Made by a program: the position numbers and the translations under genes. From Erwinia billingiae Eb661 (GTDB lineage Bacteria > Pseudomonadota > Gammaproteobacteria > Enterobacterales > Enterobacteriaceae), in the NCBI RefSeq assembly GCF_000196615.1, contig NC_014306.1:186001-250000 (forward strand): a DNA stretch of 64,000 bases, written 5' to 3'. The stretch's first letter is position 1. Every line of letters begins with the position of its first letter. The notes below the pieces were generated by a model. The model saw nothing but the letters and a program-made list of their open reading frames with translations. It searched no databases and was not told where the DNA came from. Positions 36,843-48,342 of this stretch are shown here, piece after piece.

Positions 36843-37020
36843 TTTATGGGCTATACGATATTCAGCAACTGGAGAATTAAACCAAAAGGTGCGGTTAGCA
36901 AAAAGGGACTTTAAGCCGTTTTATGCTCATCACGCACAACAGAAATCAGAATTAAACGGATGTTAATGGCACATAAAATGCTTATAACACTGCGAGATTC
37001 TTTGCAGAGAGCTGGTTAAT

Positions 37021-38100
37021 GTGAATTTACTCAATATGAGTACTGAGCTTGCTTTAATATTTGTCTTTTCGATGGTTTTCCTCTTTTTTGCCCGTAAAGC
37101 AGCTAAAAAGGTTGGTCTGGTAGACAAGCCTAACTACCGTAAGCGCCACCAGGGTGTGGTTCCTTTGGTGGGCGGCATCTCTGTTTTTGCCGGGACCTGC
37201 TTTGGCTTTGCCATCACTAACTTCTATATTCCCCACGCTTTGCTCTATCTTTGCTGCGCTGGCATGTTGGTCCTTATCGGTGCCCTCGACGACCGGTGGG
37301 ATATCAGCGTCAAAATTCGTGCTATCGTCCAGGCCATTGTTGCCGTGCTGATGATGAGTATGGGCAAGCTTTACTTGCTCAGCCTGGGATACATCTTTGG
37401 TCCCTGGGAACTGATTGTCGGCCCCTTTGGTTATGTCCTTACCCTGTTTGCCGTCTGGGCAGCAATCAACGCCTTTAATATGGTGGATGGCATAGACGGA
37501 CTGTTGGGTGGGCTGTCCTGCGTCACTTTCCTCGCGATGGGCATCATCCTGTTACTGGATGGTCAGCAGAGCCTGGCGATGTGGTGCTTCATTATGATTG
37601 TCGCCATCGTGCCCTATATCTTGTTGAACCTGGGCGTGTTTGGTCGCCGCTATAAAGTGTTTATGGGCGATGCGGGAAGTACGCTGATTGGTTTTACCAT
37701 CATCTGGATCCTGCTCGAGGCAACACAGGGTCAGTATCACCCGATCACCCCGGTCACTGCACTCTGGCTGATTGCTATCCCGTTGATGGACATGGTTGCT
37801 ATTATGTACCGCCGCCTGAGTAAAGGGATGAGCCCGTTCTCCGCCGATCGGCAGCATATTCACCACCTGATTATGCGTGCCGGGTTCACCTCCAGGCAGG
37901 CGTGTTTCCTGATTACGCTGGCGGCAGCGTTGCTGGCTGCGGTGGGCGTGTTGGGCGAGTCGCTGAGTTTTATCCCTGACTGGGCGATGCTGGTGCTGTT
38001 CCTGATGGCCTTTATGCTTTACGGCTACTGCATCAAGCGGGCATGGCGGGTGGCCAGAATGATCAAACGCTTCAAAAGACGCTTACGGCAGACACAGTAA
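37021..38100 (+). CDS. wecA: undecaprenyl-phosphate GlcNAc-1-phosphate transferase
   Basis: WecA moves GlcNAc-1-phosphate from UDP-GlcNAc to undecaprenyl phosphate, the first step of ECA and of many O antigens. It is an inner-membrane protein with about 11 helices. The 359-residue product has the catalytic ALDDRWD, NAFNMVDGIDGL and HIHHLIMRAG motifs. The start is GTG at 37021, as in E. coli, after an AGAGAG site. It heads a run of ten genes with mostly overlapping ends. Confidence 0.98.
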   Translation: MNLLNMSTELALIFVFSMVFLFFARKAAKKVGLVDKPNYRKRHQGVVPLVGGISVFAGTCFGFAITNFYIPHALLYLCCAGMLVLIGALDDRWDISVKIRAIVQAIVAVLMMSMGKLYLLSLGYIFGPWELIVGPFGYVLTLFAVWAAINAFNMVDGIDGLLGGLSCVTFLAMGIILLLDGQQSLAMWCFIMIVAIVPYILLNLGVFGRRYKVFMGDAGSTLIGFTIIWILLEATQGQYHPITPVTALWLIAIPLMDMVAIMYRRLSKGMSPFSADRQHIHHLIMRAGFTSRQACFLITLAAALLAAVGVLGESLSFIPDWAMLVLFLMAFMLYGYCIKRAWRVARMIKRFKRRLRQTQ

Positions 38101-38150
38101 AGCGCTTATTACCTCTGAAAAGCTGACCCTGATAACAAGGAATATGAAGT

Positions 38151-39176
38151 ATGACGCATCCTGACGTTACCCATAACGAGCTGGATATTCGCGGGCTTTG
38201 CTGCACGTTATGGCAGGGTAAAAAATGGATTGCGGGCGTGGCGCTGGTGTTTGTCCTGCTTGCCTGGATCGGGTCGCTGTTGGTGACGTCACAATGGAGT
38301 AGCACCGCGGTTACCGATCGTCCGACGGTCAATATGCTGAGCAGCTACTATTCGCAACAGCAATTCCTGAATAATCTGGATCTGCGCGCCAGTCAGTCTG
38401 CGGATACCCCTCCTTCGGTGATGGCTGAGGCCTACCAGGAGTTTGTGATGCAACTGTCTGCCTATGACACCCGTCGCGAATTCTGGCTGCAAACGGACTA
38501 TTACAAGCAGCGGCAGCACGGCAACACCCGTGATGACGCAGTGTTGTTAGACGAGCTGATTGCCAACATTCAGTATCAGCCGGCGGATGCCGCTAAAAAC
38601 CTCAATGATTCCGTGCGTCTGGTTGCTGAGACGTCGAAAGATGCCAATACGCTGTTACGCCAGTATGTGGCTTTCGCCAGCCAGCGTGCGGCCACGCACC
38701 TAAATGAAGAGCTGACCGGTGCCTGGGCAGCCAGAACCATCCAGATGAAAGCACAGGTTAAAAGGCAAGAAGCCGTCGCGAAAGCGATCTACGATCGTCA
38801 GGTGAACAGTGTTCAGCAGGCGTTGAAAATTGCCCAACAGCAGGGTTTTGAACAGGCCAAAACGGATACCCCTTCCGAACAGCTGCCCGATTCTGAACTG
38901 TTCCTGTTAGGTCGCCCGCTGCTGCAGGCCAGGCTGGAAAATCTGCAGGCGACCGGACCGGGTTACGATCTGGACTATGATCAAAACAAAGCCATGTTGT
39001 CGACGCTGAATGTCGGCCCAACATTGGTGACTACTTTCCAGACTTACCGCTATCTGCGTACACCGGAGGAGCCGGTGAAACGCGACAGCCCTCGTCGCCT
39101 GTTTTTGATGATTATGTGGGGCGCTGTGGGTGCCTTAATTGGGGCAGGGATTGCACTGGCACGTCGACCGCGCTAA
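38151..39176 (+). CDS. wzzE: ECA chain-length regulator
   Basis: WzzE is a polysaccharide co-polymerase of the inner membrane that sets ECA chain length. The 341-residue protein has two membrane helices, at about residues 28-46 and 318-335, around a large coiled-coil periplasmic domain, the standard Wzz plan. It is 7 residues shorter than in E. coli and less conserved than the enzymes around it. Confidence 0.96.
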   Translation: MTHPDVTHNELDIRGLCCTLWQGKKWIAGVALVFVLLAWIGSLLVTSQWSSTAVTDRPTVNMLSSYYSQQQFLNNLDLRASQSADTPPSVMAEAYQEFVMQLSAYDTRREFWLQTDYYKQRQHGNTRDDAVLLDELIANIQYQPADAAKNLNDSVRLVAETSKDANTLLRQYVAFASQRAATHLNEELTGAWAARTIQMKAQVKRQEAVAKAIYDRQVNSVQQALKIAQQQGFEQAKTDTPSEQLPDSELFLLGRPLLQARLENLQATGPGYDLDYDQNKAMLSTLNVGPTLVTTFQTYRYLRTPEEPVKRDSPRRLFLMIMWGAVGALIGAGIALARRPR

Positions 39177-39224
39177 CCGCGGCTGGCCTGTTGTTATCAG
39201 ACAGATGAACGAAAGAGAGTCACT

Positions 39225-40355
39225 GTGAAAGTATTAACAGTTTTTGGCACGCGCCCTGAAGCGATAAAAATGGCGCCGCTGGTCCATGCGCTGGCGCAGG
39301 ATAGCGAGATTGACGCTCGCCTGTGCGTCACCGCACAGCATCGTGAGATGCTGGATCAGGTGCTGCAACTGTTCGCCATCATTCCGGATTATGATCTGAA
39401 TATCATGAGTCCGGGGCAGGGGCTGACTGAAATCACCAGCCGGATTCTGGAAGGATTAAAGGCTGTTTTCGATGAATTCAAACCGGATGTGGTGCTGGTC
39501 CATGGCGATACCACCACGACCTTTGCTGCCAGCCTGGCGGCATTCTATCACCGCATCCCCGTTGGCCACGTTGAGGCCGGTCTGCGCACCGGCGACCTCT
39601 ATTCTCCGTGGCCGGAAGAAGCTAACCGCACGCTGACCGGTCACCTTGCCACCTGGCATTTCACCCCGACGGAAAATGCCCGTCAGAACCTGCTGAAAGA
39701 AAACCTGCGCAGTGACCGGATGTTTGTCACCGGCAACTCGGTAATTGATGCGCTGTTCTGGGTAAGAGATCGGGTATTGGGTGATACAGGACTACGGGAA
39801 GGCCTGGCTTCGCGCTATCCGTTCCTTGATTCAGACAAAAAAATGATTCTGGTCACTGGCCACCGACGCGAGAGTTTTGGTGGCGGTTTTGAACGCATTT
39901 GTAGCGCGCTGGCTGAAATTGCCCGCCTGCATCCTGATGTTCAGATTGTTTATCCTGTTCACCTGAATCCCAACGTCAGCGAGCCGGTAAACCGCATCCT
40001 GAGCGGCATCGACAATATCTTCCTGATTGAACCTCAGGAGTACCTGCCTTTTGTCTGGCTGATGGTGCGTTCCTGGCTAATCCTGACGGATTCCGGCGGT
40101 ATTCAGGAAGAAGCGCCGTCATTGGGTAAACCGGTGCTGGTGATGCGCGAAACCACCGAGCGGCCAGAAGCGGTTGCGGCGGGAACGGTCAAGCTGGTGG
40201 GCACAGACGTACAGAAGATAGTCGGTGAGGCCACGCGCCTGCTGACGGATGAAGACGCTTATCAATCCATGAGCCGTGCCCATAACCCTTATGGTGACGG
40301 CCTGGCCTGCGAACGTATTGTGCAGGCACTAAAAAATAATCGGGTTACGTTATGA
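39225..40355 (+). CDS. wecB: UDP-GlcNAc 2-epimerase
   Basis: WecB converts UDP-GlcNAc to UDP-ManNAc in the cytoplasm, the first nucleotide-sugar step for ECA. The 376-residue protein has [13 protein letters not shown] at the start, the [17 protein letters not shown] and [11 protein letters not shown] segments, and [10 protein letters not shown] near residue 290. The start is GTG 39225 after AAAGAGAG. It overlaps wecC by 4 bases (ATGA). Confidence 0.98.
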   Translation: MKVLTVFGTRPEAIKMAPLVHALAQDSEIDARLCVTAQHREMLDQVLQLFAIIPDYDLNIMSPGQGLTEITSRILEGLKAVFDEFKPDVVLVHGDTTTTFAASLAAFYHRIPVGHVEAGLRTGDLYSPWPEEANRTLTGHLATWHFTPTENARQNLLKENLRSDRMFVTGNSVIDALFWVRDRVLGDTGLREGLASRYPFLDSDKKMILVTGHRRESFGGGFERICSALAEIARLHPDVQIVYPVHLNPNVSEPVNRILSGIDNIFLIEPQEYLPFVWLMVRSWLILTDSGGIQEEAPSLGKPVLVMRETTERPEAVAAGTVKLVGTDVQKIVGEATRLLTDEDAYQSMSRAHNPYGDGLACERIVQALKNNRVTL

Positions 40356-41614
40356 TTTTCAATACCATTTCCATTATCGGCCTGGGCTACATTGGCCTGC
40401 CAACCGCAGCGGCATTTGCCTCACGCCAGAAGAAGGTCATTGGCATCGACATCAATGCGCATGCCGTTGAGACGATCAATCGCGGTGAGATCCATATCGT
40501 TGAGCCAGACCTCGACCGGGTTGTGAAGACCGCCGTTGAACAAGGTTACCTGCGCGCGGCCACCCAACCCGAAGAGGCCGATGCCTTTCTGATTGCCGTC
40601 CCAACACCGTTTAAAGACGATCATCAGCCCGATCTCAGCTGGGTGAAAGCGGCCGCTGAATCCATCGCGCCGGTGTTGAAGAAAGGGGATTTAGTGATCC
40701 TCGAATCGACCTCACCGGTGGGTGCCACCGAGCAAATGGCGGCCTGGCTGGCGACAGCACGTGAAGACCTGAGCTTCCCGCAACAGGTTGGTGAAGCGGC
40801 CGATGTGCATATTGCCTATTGTCCTGAGCGTGTTCTGCCGGGCAAGGTGATGGTCGAACTGTTCAAAAACGATCGGGTGATTGGCGGGATGACGCCTGCC
40901 TGCTCGCAACTTGCCTGTGACCTGTACAATATCTTTCTTGAAGGTGAGTGCGTGGTCACCAACTCCCGCACTGCCGAGATGTGTAAGCTGACCGAAAACA
41001 GCTTCCGGGATGTCAATATCGCCTTTGCCAACGAGCTGTCGTTGATTTGTGCCGATCAGGGGATCAACGTCTGGGAACTGATAAGCCTGGCGAACCGTCA
41101 TCCGCGGGTGAATATCCTGCAGCCCGGCCCTGGCGTTGGCGGCCACTGCATCGCCGTCGATCCCTGGTTTATCGTGGCGCAAAACCCGGTACAGGCGCGA
41201 TTGATCCGCACCGCGCGTGAAGTGAATGACAGCAAACCGCTGTGGGTCCTTGAGCAGGTAAAAAAGGCATTAGCCGAGAGTCTGACCACCAGCGACAAGC
41301 GCGCCAGTGAGCTGACGATTGCCTGCTTTGGCCTGGCGTTTAAACCGGATATTGACGATCTGCGTGAAAGCCCGGCGATGCACGTGGCTGAAATGATCGC
41401 GGACTGGCATTCCGGCACCACGTTAGTGGTGGAACCGAACATTCACCAGCTTCCGGAGAAACTGGCCGGTAAAGCTGAACTGGTTGGGGTGCATCATGCC
41501 CTGAAGCAGGCTGACGTGTTGGTGATGCTGGTCGATCACGCGCAGTTCAAAGCGATGGATGCGACACAAATCCACGCTCATCAGAGAGTGGATACCAAAG
41601 GAGTCTGGCAATGA
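40352..41614 (+). CDS. wecC: UDP-ManNAc dehydrogenase
   Basis: WecC oxidises UDP-ManNAc to UDP-ManNAcA with two NAD+. The 420-residue protein has the Rossmann motif [20 protein letters not shown], and the catalytic cysteine in [15 protein letters not shown] near residue 265. In E. coli it is followed by rffG and rffH; here it overlaps wecD directly by 4 bases. Confidence 0.98.
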   Translation: MIFNTISIIGLGYIGLPTAAAFASRQKKVIGIDINAHAVETINRGEIHIVEPDLDRVVKTAVEQGYLRAATQPEEADAFLIAVPTPFKDDHQPDLSWVKAAAESIAPVLKKGDLVILESTSPVGATEQMAAWLATAREDLSFPQQVGEAADVHIAYCPERVLPGKVMVELFKNDRVIGGMTPACSQLACDLYNIFLEGECVVTNSRTAEMCKLTENSFRDVNIAFANELSLICADQGINVWELISLANRHPRVNILQPGPGVGGHCIAVDPWFIVAQNPVQARLIRTAREVNDSKPLWVLEQVKKALAESLTTSDKRASELTIACFGLAFKPDIDDLRESPAMHVAEMIADWHSGTTLVVEPNIHQLPEKLAGKAELVGVHHALKQADVLVMLVDHAQFKAMDATQIHAHQRVDTKGVWQ

Positions 41615-42330
41615 GTGCCAGCAGCCAGCCTGCGCTTATGCCATCGGTAGCCCTCAACCCGCTGAGTTGGGAAAATACCTTCTTTGGCGTGAACAGTGGC
41701 TTGCTCTCATTTGAGGCGAATGGGTCGCCATTAACTGACGCGCTGTTTGCCGGCTACGATCTCGTTCAGGCGAAGGTGCTGTCGCAGCAGACCGCCGAGC
41801 TGGACGCGCTCAGCGCGCTGGGTTTTAAGCTGGTGGAAGGGGAAGCCGACTTTGTGCTGGGCATTGCCTCTGCAAGCCGCCCTGAAGGGATCCGGATTGC
41901 CAGAAAAGAGCATATTCCTGCCTTACGCGAAGCGGCAAGCGGCGCGTTTGCGCAAAGTCGCTTCCGTGCGCCCTGGTATCAGCCCGGTGACAGCGGCCGT
42001 TTCTATGCTCAGTGGATTGAAAACGCGGTGCTTGGCACCTTTGATCATCAATGCCTGCTTGCTATCAATGAGCAGGGCGATCTGCAGGGGTTTATCTCCC
42101 TACGTGAACTGTCGGATGGCAGTGCGCGCATCGGGCTGCTGGCGACGTTACCGGAAGCTCAGGGATTAGGAGTGGGACAGCGCATGATCGAAGCGGCGTC
42201 CGACTGGTGTCGCGCGCGACGCCTGACTCGTCTGCATGTGGCAACTCAACTGGGCAACTTACCCGCGCTCAGACTCTATCATCGCTGTGGGGGTGTTATA
42301 GAACGCACCGCTTACTGGCTCTACAGGTAA
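41611..42330 (+). CDS. wecD: dTDP-fucosamine acetyltransferase
   Basis: WecD acetylates dTDP-4-amino-4,6-dideoxygalactose to dTDP-Fuc4NAc with acetyl-CoA. The 239-residue protein has a variable N-terminal half and a GNAT domain with the CoA-binding LPEAQGLGVGQRMIEAA at about 182-198. It is somewhat longer than E. coli RffC (224). Position between wecC and wecE supports the name. Confidence 0.93.
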   Translation: MSASSQPALMPSVALNPLSWENTFFGVNSGLLSFEANGSPLTDALFAGYDLVQAKVLSQQTAELDALSALGFKLVEGEADFVLGIASASRPEGIRIARKEHIPALREAASGAFAQSRFRAPWYQPGDSGRFYAQWIENAVLGTFDHQCLLAINEQGDLQGFISLRELSDGSARIGLLATLPEAQGLGVGQRMIEAASDWCRARRLTRLHVATQLGNLPALRLYHRCGGVIERTAYWLYR

Positions 42331-42334
42331 CATT

Positions 42335-43465
42335 ATGATCCCATTTAACGCACCACCGATCGTGGGAACCGAACTCGACTACATGAAATCGGCGATGGGA
42401 AGCGGCAAGCTGTGCGGCGACGGTGGATTTACCCGACGCTGCCAGCAGTGGATGGAAAATAAGTTCGGCAGCAAAAAAGTGCTGCTGACCCCATCCTGCA
42501 CGGCCTCTCTGGAAATGGCCGCGATCCTGATCGATATCCAGCCTGGCGATGAAGTGATCATGCCAAGCTATACCTTCGTCTCAACGGCTAACGCCTTTGT
42601 GCTGCGCGGCGCGACTATCGTGTTCGTCGATATCCGCCCGGATACGCTGAACATGGATGAGACGCTGATTGAAGCGGCGATTACCGACAAAACCAAAGCC
42701 ATTGTTCCGGTTCATTACGCCGGCGTCTCCTGTGATATGGACGTGATTATGGCGCTGGCAGCCAAACACCATCTGTTTGTGATTGAAGACGCCGCACAGG
42801 GCGTGATGTCCACCTGGAAAGGCAAAGCGCTGGGGACAATTGGTCATATCGGCTGCTTCAGCTTCCACGAAACCAAGAATTACACGGCAGGCGGTGAAGG
42901 CGGCGCGACGTTAATTAACGATCCGGCTTTGGTTGAGCGCGCTGAAATCATCAGAGAGAAGGGCACGAACCGCAGCCAGTTTTTCCGTGGGCAAGTGGAT
43001 AAGTATACCTGGCGCGATATTGGTTCCAGCTACCTGATGGCCGATTTGCAGGCGGCTTATCTGTGGGCCCAACTGGAAGCCGCGTCGGCGATTAACGCGC
43101 AGCGCCTGCGCTTGTGGCAGAACTACTACAGCGCGCTGCAGCCGATTGCGGCCAGCGGCCGGATTACCCTGCCCACCATCCCGTCGACCTGTCAGCATAA
43201 CGCGCACATGTTTTACATCAAGCTGCATGATATTGACGACCGCACGGCGCTGATTAACTGGCTGAAGGAAGCCGAAATCCTGGCCGTCTTCCACTATATT
43301 CCGCTGCACTCTTCACCTGCCGGTCAGCGCTTTGGCCGCTTCCACGGCGAAGATCGCTACACCCAGTCCGAGAGTGAACGACTGCTGCGTATGCCGCTGT
43401 TTTATAACCTCACTGATAATAATCAGCAGACGGTGATTAACTCCCTGCTGAGCTATTTTTCCTGA
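42335..43465 (+). CDS. wecE: dTDP-4-amino-4,6-dideoxygalactose transaminase
   Basis: WecE is a PLP enzyme of the DegT/DnrJ family that aminates dTDP-4-keto-6-deoxyglucose with glutamate. The 376-residue protein has the PLP lysine in SFHETKNYTAGGEGG near residue 181 and EDAAQGV near 155. Its substrate is normally made by RffH and RffG, which are not in this operon. Confidence 0.97.
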   Translation: MIPFNAPPIVGTELDYMKSAMGSGKLCGDGGFTRRCQQWMENKFGSKKVLLTPSCTASLEMAAILIDIQPGDEVIMPSYTFVSTANAFVLRGATIVFVDIRPDTLNMDETLIEAAITDKTKAIVPVHYAGVSCDMDVIMALAAKHHLFVIEDAAQGVMSTWKGKALGTIGHIGCFSFHETKNYTAGGEGGATLINDPALVERAEIIREKGTNRSQFFRGQVDKYTWRDIGSSYLMADLQAAYLWAQLEAASAINAQRLRLWQNYYSALQPIAASGRITLPTIPSTCQHNAHMFYIKLHDIDDRTALINWLKEAEILAVFHYIPLHSSPAGQRFGRFHGEDRYTQSESERLLRMPLFYNLTDNNQQTVINSLLSYFS

Positions 43466-43466
43466 T

Positions 43467-44717
43467 ATGTCGCTGGCTAAAGCGTCGGTGTGGACGGCAG
43501 CGTCCACGCTGGTAAAAATTGCGGCCGGTCTGCTGGTGGTCAAAATGCTGGCGGTGTCATTTGGCCCGTCAGGCGTTGGTCAGGCAGGCAACTTCCGTCA
43601 GCTGATTACCGTGCTTGGCGTGCTGGCCGGGGCGGGTATTTTTAACGGTGTGACCAAATATGTTGCCGAATATCAGCAAAACCCAGCGCAACTTCAGGCG
43701 GTAACGGGCACCGCCTCGGCGATGGTGCTGGGCTTCTCCACTCTCCTGGCCATCGTATTTTTGCTGTTTGCCGGACCGATTAGCGTCGGCTTATTTGGCC
43801 ACAGTGATTACCAGAACGTGGTGCGTATTGTCGCCTTCCTGCAGGCAGGCATTGCCTGGGCCAATCTGGCGCTGGCGGTAGTGAAAGGCTTCCGCGATGC
43901 GAAGGGCAATGCGCTGGCGCTGATCCTGGGTAGCCTGATTGGCGTAATGGCCTGGTTTGTCTGTTACTGGATCGGCGGCTATAGCGGGGCGCTGGTGGGC
44001 ATGGCGATGGTTCCTGCGCTGGTGGTGGTGCCTGCGGCGTTGTTACTTGCAAAGCGTGATCATCTGCCGATGCGATTTTTCAAACCTCGCTGGGATGGGG
44101 CGATTGCCCGCAATCTGAGTAAGTTCACCCTGATGGCGCTGATGACCTCCATCACCTTGCCGGTGGCATGGATCATGATGCGAAATCTGCTGGCCGACCA
44201 TAACGGCTGGGAGCAGGTAGGTCTCTGGCAAGGGGTGACCAGCATTTCAGATGCCTATCTGCAATTTATCACCGCCTCATTCAGCGTCTATTTGCTGCCA
44301 ACGCTGTCGCGTCTGACCAGCAAAAAAGAGATCTCCCGGGAAATCCTGCGCTCGCTGAGTTTTGTACTGCCCGCGGTGATGGGAGTCAGCCTGATGGTAT
44401 GGCTGTTGCGGGACGTGGCTATCTGGCTGCTGTTCTCCAGTCAGTTTACCGGCATGCGGGATCTCTTTATCTGGCAGCTGACCGGCGATGTCTTTAAAGT
44501 AGGCTCCTACGTTTTTGGTTATCTGGTGATCGCCAAAGCTTCATTGCGCTTTTATGCCCTGACCGAGATCAGCCAGTTCATTCTACTGACGCTGTTCGCG
44601 CGCTGGCTGATCCCGCTGCACGGGGCTACCGGCGCGGCACAAGCCTATATGGCGACGTATATGGTCTATTTTGCGCTCTGCGCTGGCACCTTTATTCTTT
44701 ATCGTAGAAAAGTATGA
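43467..44717 (+). CDS. wzxE: ECA lipid III flippase
   Basis: WzxE is a MOP-superfamily flippase that moves undecaprenyl-linked ECA trisaccharide across the inner membrane. The 416-residue protein is highly hydrophobic with about 12 predicted helices and the N-terminal [18 protein letters not shown] typical of WzxE. It starts 1 base after wecE and overlaps wecF by 4 bases. Confidence 0.96.
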   Translation: MSLAKASVWTAASTLVKIAAGLLVVKMLAVSFGPSGVGQAGNFRQLITVLGVLAGAGIFNGVTKYVAEYQQNPAQLQAVTGTASAMVLGFSTLLAIVFLLFAGPISVGLFGHSDYQNVVRIVAFLQAGIAWANLALAVVKGFRDAKGNALALILGSLIGVMAWFVCYWIGGYSGALVGMAMVPALVVVPAALLLAKRDHLPMRFFKPRWDGAIARNLSKFTLMALMTSITLPVAWIMMRNLLADHNGWEQVGLWQGVTSISDAYLQFITASFSVYLLPTLSRLTSKKEISREILRSLSFVLPAVMGVSLMVWLLRDVAIWLLFSSQFTGMRDLFIWQLTGDVFKVGSYVFGYLVIAKASLRFYALTEISQFILLTLFARWLIPLHGATGAAQAYMATYMVYFALCAGTFILYRRKV

Positions 44718-45784
44718 CAACATTGATTCACGTTCTCGGCTCTGCCATTCCACACCATAATCAAACCGTGCTGCGCTTTTTTAACGACAGCGTGGCCGAC
44801 GCCGTGCCGCGTGCGGAACCTCGTCAGTTTTGGGTGGTTGGGGAGCCTGCCGCCACGGATTACAGCCGGCTGGCGATCCGCTGGTTTGCCAACAAACGCG
44901 CCATTGCCGATGCGGTCGTCGCGCTTGCACAGGCAGACAGACAAACCCATTTCTTTTTCCACGGACAGTTCAATCCCACGCTGTGGCTGGCGATCCTGTT
45001 CGGTAAGATTAAACCGGCGCAGGTTTACTGGCATATCTGGGGCGCAGATCTCTACGAACAGGCCGGTGGCCTCAAATTTCGCCTGTTCTACTTCCTGCGG
45101 CGCCTGGCGCAAAAAAGGGTCGGTCAGGTTTTTGCCACGCGTGGCGACATTAACTATTTCCAGCAACGCTATCCCGATGTCCCAGCGGCACTGCTCTATT
45201 TTCCGACCCGAATGGCTCAGGTGGCGTTGCCTGCCGCCGAACCGCAGCCAGAGATGACCTTGCTGGTAGGAAATTCTGGCGATGAAAGTAATCGCCATAT
45301 TCAGGCGCTGCAGGAGATCCATCAGCAGTTTGGTCGTCAGGTTAATGTGGTGGTCCCGATGGGCTACCCGGAACACAATGACGCCTACATTCAGCGCGTG
45401 CGTGAAGCCGGGCTGGCACTTTTTGCGCCGGAAAGGTTACAGATCCTCACGGAAAAGCTCGAGTTCGCCACTTATTTACAGCTGATCTCGCGCTGCGACC
45501 TGGGGTATTTTATTTTTGAACGTCAGCAGGGCATTGGCACATTATGTTTGCTGATCCAGGCCAACGTGCCGTTTGTGGTTAACCGTAAAAACCCGTTCTG
45601 GCAGGATTTGACCGAGCAACAGGTGCCCGTGCTGTTTGCCGGCGATTCGCTGGATGCAAAGGTGGTTGGCGAAGCAAAACGGCAAATGTCCCTGTTGGAT
45701 AAACCCGCGATTGCCTTTTTTGAGCCTGCTTATCTCGACGGCTGGAAAACGGCGCTGGCCCAGGCTGAAGGAGAGAAGGCATGA
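44714..45784 (+). CDS. wecF: Fuc4NAc transferase (lipid III synthase)
   Basis: WecF (RffT) adds Fuc4NAc to undecaprenyl-linked ManNAcA-GlcNAc to finish the ECA repeat. The 356-residue protein belongs to glycosyltransferase family 56, with [24 protein letters not shown] and the C-terminal [16 protein letters not shown] segments. It overlaps wzyE by 4 bases. Confidence 0.96.
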   Translation: MTTLIHVLGSAIPHHNQTVLRFFNDSVADAVPRAEPRQFWVVGEPAATDYSRLAIRWFANKRAIADAVVALAQADRQTHFFFHGQFNPTLWLAILFGKIKPAQVYWHIWGADLYEQAGGLKFRLFYFLRRLAQKRVGQVFATRGDINYFQQRYPDVPAALLYFPTRMAQVALPAAEPQPEMTLLVGNSGDESNRHIQALQEIHQQFGRQVNVVVPMGYPEHNDAYIQRVREAGLALFAPERLQILTEKLEFATYLQLISRCDLGYFIFERQQGIGTLCLLIQANVPFVVNRKNPFWQDLTEQQVPVLFAGDSLDAKVVGEAKRQMSLLDKPAIAFFEPAYLDGWKTALAQAEGEKA

Positions 45785-47121
45785 CGCTGATGCAATTTGC
45801 TGGTCTGCTGGTGGTCTGGCTGCTGTCGCTGGGGCTGATCCTGACGCTGACCTGGAAGGAATTTCAACGGGTAAAGTTCAACTTCAACGTCTTCTTTTCA
45901 CTGCTATTTTTGCTGACATTTTACTTCGGCTTCCCGCTGACCTGCATGTTGGTGTTCGGCTTCAACGTTGAGGTGGTTCCCCCTGAATTTCTGCTCGAGG
46001 CGCTGCTTTCCGCTACCGGGTTTTATGCCATTTACTATGTCAGCTATAAAACACGCCTGCGGCCAGCCTCGTCCCAACCCAGCCGGCAGTTTTTCACCAT
46101 CAACCGGGTCGAAGCGCATTTAACCTGGGGCATTCTGGCGGCGATAGCGCTGGGCACGGTGGCGGTATTCTTCCTGCACAACGGCTTCCTGCTTTTTAAG
46201 CTGCACAGTTACAGCCAGATCTTTTCTGCCGAAGTGTCAGGCGTCGCGCTGAAGCGCTTTTTCTACTTCTTTATCCCGGCGATGCTGGTGGTCTATTTCC
46301 TCAAACCCGGATTCCGTAACTGGTTGTTTTTCCTGGTGGCGACCGTCGCCTTTGGTTTACTGACCTATGCGGTAGTGGGTGGGACGCGGGCAAATATCAT
46401 CATCGCTTTTGCGCTGTTCCTGTTTATCGGCATTATTCGCGGCTGGATCTCCTTGTGGATGCTGGCGATGGCGGGTGTGTTCTCCGTGGTCGGGATGTTC
46501 TGGCTGGCGCTGCGCCGCTATAACCTCGATGTCAGTGGCTCTGAAGCGTTCTATACCTTCCTGTATCTGACGAGGGACACCTTCTCCCCATGGGAAAACC
46601 TCGGCCTGCTGCTGCAAAATTACGACAAAATTGATTTCCAGGGACTGGCACCGATTGTTCGTGATTTTTACGTGTTTATCCCCAGCTGGTTGTGGCCCGA
46701 CCGGCCCTCCATCGTGTTAAACAGCGGCAATTATTTCACCTGGGAGGTGTTGGATAACCATTCCGGGCTGGCAATTTCGCCGACGCTGATAGGCTCTCTG
46801 GTGGTGATGGGAGGCGCGTGGTTTATCCCGCCGGGCGCGGTAGCCGTGGGGATGATCATTAAATGGTTCGACTGGCTCTATCAAAAGGGACAGCAGGAAA
46901 CCAACCGCTACAAGGCTGCGATCCTACAAAGTTTCTGCTTTGGCGCGGTGTTTAATATGATTGTGCTGGCACGTGAAGGCCTGGACTCTTTCGCTTCGCG
47001 AGTGGTGTTCTTCTGCCTGATCTTTGTGGTGGCGGTGGTGTTGGCGAAACTGCTGTTCTGGCTGTTTGATGCGGCAGGTCTGATCCGCCCCCGTAAAATG
47101 CCGGTCGCGCTACATGACTAA
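45781..47121 (+). CDS. wzyE: ECA polymerase
   Basis: WzyE polymerises ECA trisaccharide units on the periplasmic side. The 446-residue protein has about 11 predicted membrane helices and a large loop in the C-terminal half ([17 protein letters not shown]). It is 4 residues shorter than the E. coli protein. Together with WzzE and WzxE it makes up the Wzx/Wzy assembly system. Confidence 0.95.
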   Translation: MTLMQFAGLLVVWLLSLGLILTLTWKEFQRVKFNFNVFFSLLFLLTFYFGFPLTCMLVFGFNVEVVPPEFLLEALLSATGFYAIYYVSYKTRLRPASSQPSRQFFTINRVEAHLTWGILAAIALGTVAVFFLHNGFLLFKLHSYSQIFSAEVSGVALKRFFYFFIPAMLVVYFLKPGFRNWLFFLVATVAFGLLTYAVVGGTRANIIIAFALFLFIGIIRGWISLWMLAMAGVFSVVGMFWLALRRYNLDVSGSEAFYTFLYLTRDTFSPWENLGLLLQNYDKIDFQGLAPIVRDFYVFIPSWLWPDRPSIVLNSGNYFTWEVLDNHSGLAISPTLIGSLVVMGGAWFIPPGAVAVGMIIKWFDWLYQKGQQETNRYKAAILQSFCFGAVFNMIVLAREGLDSFASRVVFFCLIFVVAVVLAKLLFWLFDAAGLIRPRKMPVALHD

Positions 47122-47174
47122 TTTTCTCAGGCCTGCGGGCCTGATTTGTTGCATTTGACCTGAAGGAACCGATT

Positions 47175-47906
47175 GTGGATTCAGTACCGCTATACCAAAT
47201 CCGCGGCTTCACGCTGCTCGGTTTTCGCGATATGGCTGCGTTTCTTGACTATCTCTATCTGGGAAAAAACCTCAAGACCGGCACGCTGGTGGCGATTAAT
47301 GCGGAGAAAGTCCTGACCGCCGAAAGCCAGCCGGCGATCCGCCAGCTGATCGACGAAGCGGAATTTAAGTACGCCGACGGCATCAGCATCGTGCGGTCCG
47401 TACGCAAAAAATATCCGCAGGCGGAAGTCTCCCGCATTGCCGGTGCCGATTTGTGGGAAGGATTAATGGAACGTGCCGGACGCGAAGGCACGCCGGTGTT
47501 TCTGATTGGCGGCAAGCCTCAGGTGCTGGTACAAACGGAAGATAAGCTGCGTCGTCAGTGGAATGTGAACATTGTCGGTTCGCAGGACGGTTATTTTGCG
47601 CCGGCAGACCGCGAAGCCTTGTTTGCCCGAATTGCCGCGAGCGGCGCGAAGATTGTTACCGTGGCGATGGGATCGCCGCGACAGGAAATTCTGATGCGCG
47701 ACTGCAAGGCCGTCTGGCCAGAAGCCCTGTATATGGGCGTGGGTGGCACCTACGACGTCTTTACCGGTCATGTGAAGCGTGCGCCTAAGATCTGGCAGAA
47801 AATGGGCCTGGAGTGGCTCTACCGGCTTATTATGCAGCCATCACGTCTGCGCAGGCAGCTCAGGCTGCTGAAATATCTGAACTATCACTGGCGTGGCGAT
47901 CTGTAG
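47175..47906 (+). CDS. wecG: UDP-ManNAcA transferase
   Basis: WecG (RffM) adds ManNAcA to undecaprenyl-PP-GlcNAc to form ECA lipid II. The 243-residue protein is a WecB/TagA/CpsF glycosyltransferase with the conserved [25 protein letters not shown] and [12 protein letters not shown] motifs. The start GTG 47175 follows AAGGA by 7 bases. It is separated from wzyE by 53 bases, the one wide gap of the later operon. Confidence 0.96.
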   Translation: MDSVPLYQIRGFTLLGFRDMAAFLDYLYLGKNLKTGTLVAINAEKVLTAESQPAIRQLIDEAEFKYADGISIVRSVRKKYPQAEVSRIAGADLWEGLMERAGREGTPVFLIGGKPQVLVQTEDKLRRQWNVNIVGSQDGYFAPADREALFARIAASGAKIVTVAMGSPRQEILMRDCKAVWPEALYMGVGGTYDVFTGHVKRAPKIWQKMGLEWLYRLIMQPSRLRRQLRLLKYLNYHWRGDL

Positions 47907-48036
47907 TTTTCGTATTTGTTTGTCGGCGGTTGGCTGAATGCTGAACGTTTTAGCCCGGAAATCGGGTGAAAACGTTCGCCATTTAGACAGAACGCACAAA
48001 GCGTAATCAAACAAGATATTTAGTGATAAAAAGCAC

Positions 48037-48065
48037 TGGACAGGATCGGCTCAAATACGTAGTAT
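48037..48065 (+). promoter_or_regulatory. predicted promoter of the tRNA cluster
   Basis: TGGACA (48037-48042) and TAGTAT (48060-48065) with a 17-base spacer are followed by a G/C-rich discriminator (GCCCATCCGC), typical of stable RNA genes under stringent control. tRNA-Arg starts about 15 bases after the predicted transcription start. Confidence 0.7.
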
Positions 48066-48086
48066 GCCCATCCGCAACGGCGCTAA

Positions 48087-48163
<77 letters not shown>

Positions 48164-48250
48164 TTAATTTAGTGCAGCAAGAGCTGCGGTGGTAGTTTTA
48201 CCGCGTTAGGTAGTAAGCAGTAAGAAGTTCGGTAGTACAGCAGTAGATGT

Positions 48251-48327
48251 GGTGGCTATAGCTCAGTTGGTAGAGCCCTGGATTGTGATTCCAGTTGTCG
48301 TGGGTTCGAGTCCCATTAGCCACCCCA
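48251..48327 (+). tRNA. hisR: tRNA-His (GTG)
   Basis: A 77-base gene with anticodon GTG, including the extra G at position -1 that is needed by histidyl-tRNA synthetase and pairs with C73. Confidence 0.97.
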
Positions 48328-48342
48328 GATTTTGTCCGGTAC

